Below, in pieces: positions 18,738 to 29,800 of a DNA stretch of 64,000 bases. Position 1 is the stretch's first letter. Each line of letters starts with the position of its first letter. Source of the DNA: Xestospongia bergquistia. Taxonomy: Eukaryota; Porifera; Demospongiae; Haplosclerida; Petrosiidae. The position numbers and the translations under genes were made by a program. Below the pieces are notes generated by a model that searched no databases, was not told the origin of the DNA, and worked only from the letters and a program-made list of their open reading frames with translations. The DNA lies in the NCBI GenBank assembly GCA_963965975.1, contig OZ014416.1:434001-498000 (forward strand), written 5' to 3'.

Positions 18738-19799
18738 ATGGCTGCTCTATCTAAAGTGTTTTGGTTGCTTTGTTGGTTGTTTGAGGTGTTCTGGTGGTTG
18801 CTTTGTAAATTTTTCAAGAGAGTGTGCAAATTCAGAAGCTCTAAAAAACCTAACTTTAGTCGCGATACTGTGCTAATAACAGGAGCTGCTCAGGGACTTG
18901 GTAAGGAGTTAGCCCTTCAATTTTCAGAGTGTGGTGCTACTGTTGTTCTCTGGGACATCAATGAAACCAAGTTACGTCAGACATGTTCTGAGATCACAGC
19001 TCAGGGACGAGAAGCATTTGGATATACTGTTGATGTAGCTAAAAGAGAACAAGTTTATGAGACAGCAGAGCGAGTTAGAGAAGAAGTCGGTAATATCTCA
19101 ATATTAGTTAACAATGCAAGTGTGTTACTACCAAAGACGTTTTTGGATATGAAAGATTCAGAAATTGAATCAATCATCAATATAAATGTATTAGGCTGTT
19201 GTTGGGTAAGTAGGAGATCCTCTTTTGATAATAAATTTAAAATACTAACTATCATTTTCACCTTCATCCTCCTTGTAGACTATTAGAGCTTTTCTTGATT
19301 CAATGATGGAGGCTAACAATGGTCATATTATCAACATATCATCTTCAACTGCTATTCATGGTGCACCTAAAGCCACTGTTTATAGTGCTAGCAAGGCGGC
19401 CATTTTAGGCCTCACATATGCACTAAATAAAGAGATTTTACTGATGTCTAATCAAAGGAATGTGACCTTTACTTTGGTCTGTCCTGGCCGAATTGAAGAC
19501 ACTGGACAAGGTATGCTACAACTTCATCCATGGCCTAATGATTCAGGAACAGGATTACAAGTTGATTACGTAGCTGACAAGATTCTTCAAGGTGTATTGG
19601 AAAAGACCTTTCTACTTGACATTCCTCGTTCTCGTTGGGATGCTATTTTGCGATTGTAAGTTATATTAAGTTAAGTTTACAATTATTATAATTTGATTTC
19701 TCTTGTTACTATATTAGTGTTCTACCACAACATCTACTTGATAAACTATTTCTAATACAACACTATGATGATTTTAAAAATGCAAAGAAATCATACTAA
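18738..19799 (+). CDS. Short-chain dehydrogenase/reductase B (HSD17B11/SDR16C-like)
   Basis: The only plus-strand member of the cluster. Exons: 18738-19205, 19279-19655, 19718-19799; 308 residues. The start MAALSKVFWLL is followed by a W/F-rich membrane anchor, then TGAAQGLG, the WDIN loop, S178, Y191 and K195 (YSASK). The usual NNAG structural motif reads NNAS, an unusual change at a glycine that packs against the nicotinamide. An ATG at 18714 in frame would add eight residues. The segment from the cofactor motif to the NNAS matches SDR-C closely (KREQVYETAE in both) despite opposite orientation. The gene may be active with altered cofactor geometry or divergent in function. Confidence 0.92.
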
Positions 19800-20682
19800 A
19801 ATTATTATTATGGAAAAATAAGTTTTCTATTAGTACTCTTTATAAGAACATTGATCAGTATTACATGAATTTTTTCCAAGAATGGTAATTGGATAGAAGT
19901 ACCAAATTTATGCAAGTATTGCAGCTGCTAAAATTTTAATGCTTTCATGTCTGAACTGTCTGTCACCTACAGGACTTGTTAAGTAGTTGATTTATAACAT
20001 TATACAAATCTATAGTAATTATTACATGCAAAATACATAATATAACAATGCCACAATATTTTCAGGTTTCATGACATCATCAGTATAATATGGCTTTGAT
20101 GTTTTTTCCCAGGCACCTGTACAGATTTATTTGTCTTTATATCAACACTTGTATCAACCATACCATCTTTGAAGAATAGTAACTAGCTTCTTTTCATGAA
20201 AGAATAAAATGGGGAAGTCAATCTGATTTCTACTGTGTTATACTTAGGTGTAGGAACAGGGGGGACATGCCCCCCCCCCCAATGACAATGTTAAAATGTT
20301 ACATATGTGCCCCCCCAATAACAAAATTGTTCCTATACCTATGTGTTTGTTCTAATTAACATATCCATGGTAGAGTGGATTGCTATCGTATCTAGATCAT
20401 TGGAGTTACCTACTGTGTAATTATTGCTTTGTAAAATACCAACATATTTGCACAGTGAGTAGTTCACATGACCTCTAGATTCGATAGTAATCCACTTGTA
20501 TATTTTACAAACTATAATTGTTGTTAAAATAACATTAATTTTTACATTATGTAAACACTAAGAAACAAATATTAATTAATATTAAAACTTATAATAACAC
20601 TAGCCTCTAAATTGTAATTCTAGACAATTACAGTAGACATTGCATGTAAAAGATTTTTAATTGGTAGTTCACTGGTATATGA
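19800..20682. other. Intergenic between SDR-B and SDR-C
   Basis: AT-rich. It contains only the short fold-back element at 20243-20344. No coding potential was recognised. Confidence 0.7.
20243..20344. mobile_element. MITE-like ~100-bp fold-back element
   Basis: Imperfect 14-16 bp terminal inverted repeats (TAGGTGTAGGAACA left, TGTTCCTATACCTA right) enclose runs of G and C, including a run of about 12 C. No coding capacity; a target-site duplication is not clear. It could be a degraded non-autonomous DNA transposon or a simple hairpin. Confidence 0.45.
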
Positions 20683-21763
20683 TCATGGCTTTGATTGTTT
20701 AACTCCACATCCAGTAAACAGATCCATATGAGGCTTCTCTTCCCAAAAATTATCATATATCATGTCGCAAACAGCTGTAGGAAGATACCTAGTGAGAAAG
20801 ATTACTGAGTGACTGCACATAATAGCAATCTATGACTTACATACGAATAGATGCCAAGTAATATGCAAACCTTGACCTTGGTGATGTAATTAACAGCTCT
20901 CTCTCAACCATAGCTTCAATAGCATCTTTTGCAACTGTTTTAGGTAATGCATCAGCAGACATGTGTGTATTTTCTGGTTTTTTCATACGACCAGTATCCT
21001 TAAGCTCTAGACTACGACTCAATTCACTTTGAAATCCAAAAGGACAGAGGCAAGTCACTGATATTCCATCTTTTCTAGCTGCTTTTAGGTCAGTATATAG
21101 TGCATGACTGAAACCAATTATGCCTCCTTTTGAAGAACAGTAACTGGTTAATTTAATGACTGGAAGTAATGGCGCAATTGATGCAATTTCTAGTATGCGC
21201 CCATAATTCTGTTCCAACATCCATGGAAGAAATGCACGAACTGTCTACATATAAATACAGAGTCAATTTGTAAGTATTATTAAGATTTATTTTCTTACCC
21301 AGAAATGTGAGAGTTGATTCACTTGAACAGTTTGCTCAATTTCATCATCTGTTGATTCAAGTATTGCTTTTCCCTTTAATATGCCTGCATTATTCACTAA
21401 TATTGAGACATTACCGACATCTTCTCTGACTTGCTCTGCTGTCTCATAAACTTGTTCTCTTTTAGCTACATTCACAACATAACTAAATGCTTTTCGTCCC
21501 TGAGCTGTGATCTCAGAACATGTCTGACGTAACTTGGTTTCATTGATATCCCAGAGAACAACAGTAGCACCATGTTCCGAAAACTGTTGCGCTAACTCCT
21601 TACCGAGTCCCTGAGCAGCTCCTGTTATAAGCACAATATCTTTGCTGAAATCAAAAGTTGTAGGACGTTTAAATTTTTTGAGAATAGACTTCAGACAAGG
21701 ATCGATAAAGATGAGATAAATAAAGTAGAAAAACGCTTTAGTTTTTTGGAAAAGATTTGCCAT
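20683..21763 (-). CDS. Short-chain dehydrogenase/reductase C (HSD17B11/SDR16C-like)
   Basis: Exons on the minus strand: 21763-21299, 21244-20841, 20788-20683; 324 residues, the longest of the four because of an insertion in the substrate-loop region (about 225-250, acidic/basic) and a longer C-terminus. The start MANLFQKTKAFF leads into a hydrophobic anchor. TGAAQGLG, WDIN, NNAG, S177, Y190 and K194 are present; the active-site word reads YCSSK, followed by GG where the others have AA or SA. The cofactor half is shared with A, B and D at DNA level but carries QQFSEHGA where the other three have LQFSECGA. Substrate unknown. Confidence 0.92.
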
Positions 21764-22005
21764 TTCTGTTAGTGGCCGGAAACGTTACTTAAAATCGCTG
21801 CACAGGAAGAAGTCAAATAATGTCTGGTATATATAGTATCTTAGTAATTCTACGTACAGTTACTCTACTACATGAATTAAATAAATAAATTATCATTGTT
21901 TTAATGCAATTCTGTTTAATTTACAATAATTGCATAAAAACTAATATATATAAACATTTCACAGAAAAAAATGTTGAAATTTCATTATTTGATTAAAATC
22001 TATTG

Positions 22006-23111
22006 TCACTCTTTGTTCCCAATTGTATCAATGTAGTCATCACCTAGAGTTAATGACTCTATCTCATCCATAGCTTTCACAGGAAGAAAACTAAGCAAGG
22101 AGAAAAACAAAACATTTTTATAAAGAGATGTTAATAAACTTACAACTTTAAAGTGAAAAGAGGTGCCAACACTTTTGGCAAGAACACCAAAAACTGTCGA
22201 TCACTTGCGGCTTTCATAACTTCTTTGGCAACATATTCAGGTTTCAATGATGGCAGAAGAGAATGTAACTTTGTATTAAATCCTTCAAACATTTTTGTAC
22301 TAATGTGCCAAGGACACACAACAGTGATAGTAATGCCATTTTTGTTGGCTCTTCTTAATTCCATTCTCAAGGTCTTGCTAAATGATAATAAAGCCGATTT
22401 GGATGCACAATAGGACCACATCCTTGGAGTACCCACAAATGCAGCAACAGATACGATATTAATAATATAACCATAATTGTTCTCCATCATCCAAGGTAAG
22501 AAGACTTTCGAAGTCTATAAGTAAAAACAACAATATTTAAGTTACAACAATATAGTTATAATAGACTTCAGTCTCATTCCTGAATTAAATGTTTGGGAAT
22601 GAGACTTATCAGTTTCATGACAAAAATATTATAAGTTACTTACAACAAAAGAAGCCATAGTATTTACTCTGAAGACCAAATCTGCTTTCTCTTCTGTAGC
22701 ATCTACTATTGTATTTGCTGTGACAATTCCAGCATTATTCACAAGTACAGAGACATTACCAACCTCATCTCGGACTTGTTCTGCAGCTTTATATATCTGT
22801 TCCTTCTTGGAACAGTCAACTACATAACCAAATGCTTCTCGTCCCTGAGCTGTGATCTCAGAACATGTCTGACGTAACTTGGTCTCATTGATGTCCCAGA
22901 GAACAACAGTTGCACCACACTCTGAAAATTGAAGAGCTAACTCCTTACCAAGTCCCTGAGCAGCTCCTGTTATAAGCACGATATCATAAGTGAAATTAGG
23001 TTTCGGTTGTGTTCGCTTGAAGCACAATCTTATGAAGTTAACAGTGATACTCCATAAAATAATGCCAATTATTTTACAGACCTTCAGCAGACCAATCAAG
23101 AACCGGATCAT
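22006..23111 (-). CDS. Short-chain dehydrogenase/reductase D (HSD17B11/SDR16C-like)
   Basis: Exons on the minus strand: 23111-22644, 22514-22144, 22090-22006; 307 residues. MIRFLIGLLKVCK opens a hydrophobic N-terminal anchor. TGAAQGLG, WDIN, NNAG, S178, Y191 and K195 (YCASK) are intact. Intron phases and positions are the same as in A, B and C, so the four arose by tandem duplication. Between the cofactor motif and NNAG it pairs with copy A (CSKKEQIY in both). The 129-bp intron 1 carries a small hairpin (22570-22606). Confidence 0.93.
22570..22606. repeat. Hairpin with AGTCTCATTCC inverted repeat
   Basis: An 11-bp perfect stem AGTCTCATTCC / GGAATGAGACT with a 15-base loop, in SDR-D intron 1. 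Related words occur at 14380 (AGTCTCATTC) and at the left edge of the assembly gap (36983, AGTCTCGTTCC). It may be a remnant of a short inverted-repeat transposon family. Confidence 0.6.
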
Positions 23112-23765
23112 TGCTTCGTGAAAACTGAGGATATAAAAGGAATATGAATAAAACCAATTGGTGATTTATATACTTACACCATCTGTTTGAGGTTTGGTGG
23201 GCGTGGCTGAAATGCTCACTATTTAGAATTACTTATTAAACCACGCGCATCGCCGTTAACTAACAAGTAAAGAGGTGGACCCTGTAATGCAGTTATAAAA
23301 AGATGACTATCTATCGACTCTGTTGTTGACCAGAAGTTGCTGATAAAGAGTGTTCATTGCCTCTTGGTCAGGTCCAGTTATATTTTTATTCTCTGTGTAA
23401 ATCATATTTGAGTGAAAAAGTTTAATATTTTCAAATAAAGGTATGTAAAAGTATCATGTTCAAATTATGTCCTACACTAATACTATCATAACTGGATATT
23501 AACTCTGTTAAGTACTTCATTGTGTCTGTATATGTGTGTACATATGTACATATGTATGTATGTATGTATGTATGTATGAACATATTGTCTTTATTTTTAT
23601 TTATTACTGTACTTAATTAATGTGTGTCAACATTAATAAAATGTGGTTATTGTATATTAATAACATACGTGTAATGTAAAAACTATCGTAATATTATCAA
23701 CTACTATTTGCATTGTGTATCAAACAAAGACTAGTGTTGAGTCTGGTAATAAAAAAATATTTGTG

Positions 23766-24285
23766 GATGTGCTTACTAGTCTAGAGCTTACTAATGATAG
23801 CTTCATTGTGGTATGTACTGATGTTCACTAGTTTAGAGTTTACTGATGATAGCTATCCTAAGTCACTGTGGTAAGTATTGATGTTCACTAGTCTAGAGTT
23901 TACTAATGATAGCTATCCTAAGTCACTGTGGTAAGTATTGATGTTCACTAGTCTAGAGCTTACTAATGGTAGTTATCCTAGGTCACTGTGGTAAGTACTG
24001 ATGTTCACTAGTCTAGAGCTTACTAATGATAGCTATCCTAAGTCACTGTAGTATGTACTGATGTTCACTAGTCTAGAGCTTACTAATGGTAGTTATCCTA
24101 AGTCACTGTAGTAAGTATTGATGTTCACTAGTCTAGAGCTTACTAATGGTAGTTATCCTAGGTCACTGTGGTAAGTACTGATGTTTACTAGTCTAGATTT
24201 TACTATGGTAGATATCCTAGGTCACTGTGGTAAATATTGATGTTCACTAGTCATCTAGCTATCTAAGGTCATTGTGGTAAGTAGT
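23766..24285. repeat. 60-bp tandem repeat array, locus 1 (~9 units)
   Basis: The period is exactly 60 bp. Unit words are ATGTTCACTAGTCTAGAGCT, TACTAATGATAGCTATCCTA and GTCACTGTGGTAAGTACTG. The ends are degenerate. The same unit recurs at 42412-42700 and 44602-44850. Each unit carries a GGTAAGTA donor-like word and a TACTAAT branch-point-like word on the plus strand. Confidence 0.96.
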
Positions 24286-24394
24286 AATTGTAGTCAATAA
24301 AATAAAGTTTCTTGGAATGTCTACTAATTACTCTTAACTGTTGACAAGTGACCAATTAAAATCCCTTTTATTTTTGTACTTCTATACCTCAGAT

Positions 24395-24470
24395 AATTAA
24401 TAGATAAATGGATGGATAGATGGATGGATGGTTGGATGGATAAATGGATAGATGGGTGGATAAATGGACA
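24395..24470. repeat. (GATG)n tetranucleotide repeat
   Basis: ATGGATGGATAAATGG-type units just upstream of TENT4. It generates a spurious HPSIHLSI reading frame on the minus strand. Confidence 0.9.
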
Positions 24471-24757
24471 AATAGCTAAATAAATGGGCATAAGATATTT
24501 TGATATGCTGTTAACTAACATTCTTTACATTCTTTTAATATGTCATCATAGGGAATGCATTAATGCTACTGCATGTAAATATCACACTGTTGAAATGTAA
24601 TATTTGTTACTATTTATAGTATCAATGCATGTGTGCTATATATAGTATCAATTCCTGTGGTAATATTTCCTAACATCTTGAGTTATTATTAAGGAATTTC
24701 ATTTATCCTATTTCTTATGCATTCCATCAGGTTTTCTTGGTTTCAGAAGTTAAAGAA

Positions 24758-26116
24758 ATGTGTGCTGCTGTAGATTTTCAACATGAGACACCAATAGATA
24801 CTTGGCGACGAATGGAACGAACTGCATTTCCTGGATCTGAAACCCTCATTCGTAGTTCTTCTTCACATCCCCAACCCGATTTTCTCCCCATTGCTAGTTC
24901 CTCTAATGCCCCCACCTCTTCAAAAGACTCGTCCTCGGGAGTGAAATCACAGAAATTGCTATCAGGTGAAAACACTGCCACGTGTACTCCCTGGCTTAAA
25001 AAAGAGTATTCAAGTGATGTTGTTGGCCTTCATGAAGAAATATTAGACTTTTATAGTTACATGCAGCCTCGTCGCTGTGAAAGATATATGCGTTTACAAG
25101 TCTTTGATAAAGTGAAGAGGATAATCCTAAGTCACTGGCCACATGCTCAAGTCTATGTTTTTGGAAGTTTCTGCACAAATCTCTATCTTCCTACTAGTGA
25201 CATTGATTTGGTTGTGATCGGTGAGTGGATAAAGCTTCCTCTCTTCTCACTAGAAGAAGCTTTCATAAAAGCCGATATTGCAGTAGAAGATTCTATCTTA
25301 GTTCTTGATAAAACAGCTGTACCTATAATCAAATTTACTGACAAAGCAACAGAGGTCAAAGTCGATATTAGCTTTAATCAAACAACAGGTATTCAGACAG
25401 CTCATTTGCTTTGTCAGTTTATACAGCTTTATCCAATGCTTCCTCCATTGGCGATGATCATCAAACAATTTTTGGCTCAGAGGCAGCTAAACGAGGTATA
25501 TTATGGCGGTATCAATTCTTATAGTCTTATTCTGATGTTAGTGAGTTTCTTTCAACTTCATCCCAGGAACCAATCAACTGATACCACGGCTAACCTTGGG
25601 GTTTTATTAATTGAGTTTTTCGAGCTCTATGGACGCCATTTTAATTACATGAAAGTGGGTATCTCAGTTCTAGATGGAGGTTGTTATTTTCCAAAGGATT
25701 CTATTGCGTCTGAAAATAGTATGAGCGAAAATGGATTGTTGTACATACAAGATCCTCTTTCTCCTTTAGAGAATGCTAGTCGTGGTTGTTATGGCATCCA
25801 GCAAGTCAAGCTGGCCTTTGAACATGCTTTTAATCGTTTACATATGGCTGTTTTAAAACGTGAAAAGGAAACAAAACCTTCTTTATTAAGTGTAATTGTT
25901 CAAATCACTGAAGAAGTTCACGACTACCGGAATTGGGTTGAAAGTCAGTGGCCGATAGTAACTTCTCCTGTCCCTCTCCAAATAGCTAGCCCATCTCCCC
26001 TTCTCCCTGCTTTTATCCCTTGCTTTATTCCTCAACAAATTCAGGCACAACCTCTACCAGAACATCCCTCTGAGAATGTAGCATCGACCAGTAATTCTGG
26101 TACCAGTAGTACATAA
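24758..26116 (+). CDS. TENT4: Non-canonical poly(A) RNA polymerase, TENT4 (PAPD5/PAPD7, Trf4) type
   Basis: Nucleotidyltransferase that adds tails to nuclear RNA (TRAMP-like surveillance) and to some mRNAs. 452 residues in one uninterrupted exon, which contrasts with the intron-rich neighbours. The start at 24758 (MCAAVDFQHE) is the first ATG after a strong splice acceptor; upstream frame has only a non-ATG TTG. The catalytic signature is FGS at 135-137, then SDIDLVV with D148 and D150, third acid D203 (VKVDISF), and nucleotide-recognition region GGINSYSLILMLVSFFQ near 250. LEHA-like C-terminal PAP-associated domain continues to about 400, then a proline-rich tail. The N-terminal 75 residues are Ser-rich and probably disordered. 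TENT4A and TENT4B share one ancestor, so assignment between them is not made. Confidence 0.93.
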   Translation: MCAAVDFQHETPIDTWRRMERTAFPGSETLIRSSSSHPQPDFLPIASSSNAPTSSKDSSSGVKSQKLLSGENTATCTPWLKKEYSSDVVGLHEEILDFYSYMQPRRCERYMRLQVFDKVKRIILSHWPHAQVYVFGSFCTNLYLPTSDIDLVVIGEWIKLPLFSLEEAFIKADIAVEDSILVLDKTAVPIIKFTDKATEVKVDISFNQTTGIQTAHLLCQFIQLYPMLPPLAMIIKQFLAQRQLNEVYYGGINSYSLILMLVSFFQLHPRNQSTDTTANLGVLLIEFFELYGRHFNYMKVGISVLDGGCYFPKDSIASENSMSENGLLYIQDPLSPLENASRGCYGIQQVKLAFEHAFNRLHMAVLKREKETKPSLLSVIVQITEEVHDYRNWVESQWPIVTSPVPLQIASPSPLLPAFIPCFIPQQIQAQPLPEHPSENVASTSNSGTSST

Positions 26117-26864
26117 TACATAGAATTTATAGCTTCTAGTACTGTTTGCCTTCACCAATTTTTCACGATCATTACAACCTTGACTTTTGTTGCATTTACT
26201 TGTGTACATGTTTAGGGATGGGTGTGGTCTTCGTGTGCTTGTTTCTTTGTTAATAGTTGGAAGTTAGTATTGTCTGTATATTATTATAATAATAATAGAT
26301 AATAACAGCTGCCTTCTTCCTGCCATCTCTAGTAATAAGCAACCAATTTTGAAGACATTGTTATAGTATATGTCTTTCAATCTCTTTCTTTCTCTCTCTC
26401 TCTTTCCCTCTCTCAATATATCATTAATAATTTTGTAATTGACTAAAACATTGTCTGAAACTGAAATATTAACTTTATTATTATTGTTATATTCATGGAA
26501 CTCGGTCCTATTCTCATTATTTGCATTGTGTTTCTATGGTAACATGAGATTTATATCTCATTCAATAATTATTGATGATAGTTACTGTGTTATGGCGGGA
26601 CATGATCATAAATACATGCAATAATCTAATAATTATGATGTCATCATAAAGTCAATAATAATTATTACATCATTAAATTAACGGTTTTATTATGATAATG
26701 ATGTTAATTATTTTGCTAACGAAATTGACTACCAAAAAGATGAGGTGTTTAATAAAGCATTATAAATGTGTCAACTTGAAAGAGATAGATCAGTTGAAGA
26801 AAGAGGAGATAGAACTACCTCTCTTGAGAGAGAGAGAGAGTAGAACTTTACTAACATTGAACCA
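26117..26864. other. TENT4 3' region and rootletin 5' region
   Basis: Holds a (CT)n stretch near 26383-26405 and AT-rich sequence; the short reading frames show no recognisable protein. A GA-rich stretch lies about 25-40 bp upstream of the rootletin start. Confidence 0.6.
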
Positions 26865-29800
26865 ATGGATACTACTACAGCAGATCACCAGCAGCAGGTG
26901 GAGTTAATAGATGAATTAGTGAACAATGTAATAACAAGCAATTTACCAAAGGTATGTAAAAATAGAGAGAATTAATATATTTTAAAAAAATATTTACATG
27001 TAACAACGCCATTATTATTAGTAACATTGTTGGAATATGTGATGTTCCAAGACATCATACCTCATACTAAGTTACTTAATCCTTTCGACATTATTTAATG
27101 AAACATGTATAACTCCTTGAAATATCACATGTGACTGGTAGAATTAGGAACATTGGTGAATAAAACACAAAGGATTTCAACATTAACAGGTTGTAGTGAT
27201 TAGATTCACCATTAATTGTCAGTTACCTGATATAGAAAGTTGTTAATAGAGGATAATGTGATAATCATCACACTTTATTATTGAAATGCATTTATATTTT
27301 ATTTTGTACATTAAAATATGTTTTTTAATAACTAGTTATATTATTACTAGATAACTATTGAGGACTATAGTCAACAATCAATGATCCTGATGAATCCCTT
27401 TGAAGGAGAGAAAGGTCACACATCTGCTATCACTGATGAAACAACAAAAATGGATACTCCAGTAAAAATATAACCCATTCATTCATCCAATTATAAATCT
27501 ATGCACTCATCCATCCATCTAATTACTAATTCATTTAATACATGTACTCTCATCCATCTAGTATTGTTCATCATATTCTAATGTTGATGATGTTAAGAAG
27601 GAGAACCAAAAACTTAGAGATGAGTTAAATGAAATGAGAGAGAAATTAAAAGTGAGAGAGGAGCAATCTGCACTAGAATGTGAAGTATATAAAGATGGCC
27701 AAGAAAAGCAGCTAAAAATAGTTGAGAAGTTACAAACAAAGGTTTGTGATTTAGTTAGGATAAGTTGATTACACTCTTGTTGTCAAGGTGATGCAATATC
27801 GTGATCAATGTAATGAGCTTCGAAATAAATTGGAGTCAGTAACAACCAGTGGTGTAGATATGTCACAGGTAAGACAATTAATTCGATCAGATTAAGTGAG
27901 TTATTTTCATATATACATTATACAGCTGCCATCAGCAGTTCGTCAACTTGAATTAAAAGTTCGAGAATTAGAGAAACAGAAGAAAGAGATGGAGCAATCC
28001 CACATTGAAGAAGTGCAAGGTATATTGGAGGACACCAAACATCAAACACAAAAGTTAGTACCTTCAATTCAATAATAACACAATAGTATATACTATATTG
28101 TAGGGCACTACAGTTGGCTGTTAGTAACACAGCGTTACAAAAACAGTTAAAGGAGACACAACAAACTAATACTAAATTAACTGAGGCTGTCAATCAGCTG
28201 TCAGTTTGCCGAGATCAATTGGAGTTGCAGCTGAAAACAAAAGAGGAAAAAATAAAGGTATAGTTATTTTAATTTAATTTTCTATCAAATTGTTTGTATC
28301 TTAATTTCAGCTGGAAAATGACAGGCATACCACAGATTATATCAACTCTCTTTCCAACATCCTCAATGATACCTCTAGTTTGCATGAGGAGTTTCACAAA
28401 ATCAAATCAGCAATGATGAGGTAATGTTTGTTATGTCATTAAGTGCACTACTAGAACTATTATCTAACTTTTCAAGGGATATACAAAAGCTAAACGAAGA
28501 ACTTACCAATATTGGTGACAAAATAAAAAGTCAAGTAAACTCGGAGACTCAAAAACACAAACCCCTTGAGGACAAACTGTCTACTAATTTAAAGAAGAAG
28601 GAAAAGGAATGTGATGAGGTATGTATGATCACTAGAGCCTATAATAGAAAGTAGATGAGAAAAGGAAATTAAAGAGAACATGTAAGCAAGTTGGTATATC
28701 TTTGTAATTATGTGTTACATTATACAGCTGACAGGATTCTCTGTCCTTTACTCTACTTTTTTATAATTAAGTTTCTGATAATCATATATGTATATGAACA
28801 TGTTGTATTTATTTTCTAGTTGAACCAAGAGATTTTGTCTCTTCAAAAAGATTACAATATTCAAACAACTCGAGCCCAACTCACTATAGACCAACTAGAA
28901 AAAGAACTTACTGATGTAAAAATAACAAAAGAAGAATTACAATACTTGTCAGAGAAGACTGCCAGGGAATTACAAGAGAAAGTTGCACAATGCAAAGATT
29001 TTGTAAGTATTAATTTCTCTTTACTAATTGTTGCTGGCATAGATGATTATTTTAAACTATAGGAGAAGCAACTTGCATCTTTATTGGCAGAACAAGAAAA
29101 TGAACGTGAATTAGAGAAAAAAACTCAGTCAGATGTCAACACAATGAGAGAGGCTATTATTTCAATTGTCAATATCTTTACTGAAATTCCTGATCATGAC
29201 ATTGATGGTAGTCCTAGTGTAGAAAGGAAAGAAGCACTCAAAGCTCTTACACCACTTAGTACAAATTATGTCAAACATACAGTATGTTACATGATCTTTA
29301 AAGTTTATTGTCATTTTATCTCTTTTTCTGTCCCTCCTCTGTATATAGCCTAAAATATTTGGCACAAAAGGAGATCTCAATCGTTTTACTAACTGGGCTA
29401 TTTCTGTGGTTCAACATGGAGTATCATCACAGAACATGCACATAGTACAGCTACAATCTCAACTTACTTCAATTCAGGATAGTTATAGCAAGATGGCTGC
29501 CCAACTAAAGGAAGGACAGAGTGAAGTTAAAGTTCATTTGACAGCTGGTGACATTTTGAAGGAAGAACTGCAATCATGGTAAGAGCATGTAACTGGGTTC
29601 CTTATTGTAATGCATGCCATCTTTACCAAAGGATAGTGCCAAATGTCACGTCATTTTACTGATGCAATTTCTTTTTACTTTCAGTCATGATAAACTAACA
29701 GAATTGACTGAAAATAAAGCCAGACTAGAAGTGAAAATAGAAGAAATTACCAGGTATTTGGTTCACTGTAACATAGTGAATGCATATATTCTGTCTTTAC

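Larger units (their letters stand above)
23112..24757. other. Region upstream of TENT4, possible 5' UTR exon and intron
   Basis: A strong acceptor (TTTTCTTGGTTTCAG, ending 24745) lies just before the TENT4 ATG. An AAAG/GTATGT donor at about 23440 could end a noncoding first exon, making 23441-24745 a 5' UTR intron (inference). The interval holds the 60-bp repeat array, a (TATG)n stretch near 23550 and a (GATG)n stretch near 24400-24470. Confidence 0.5.

Noticed and set aside
23766-24285. CRISPR-like regular repeats
   Set aside because: Units are contiguous 60-mers with no unique spacers, and the genome is eukaryotic.
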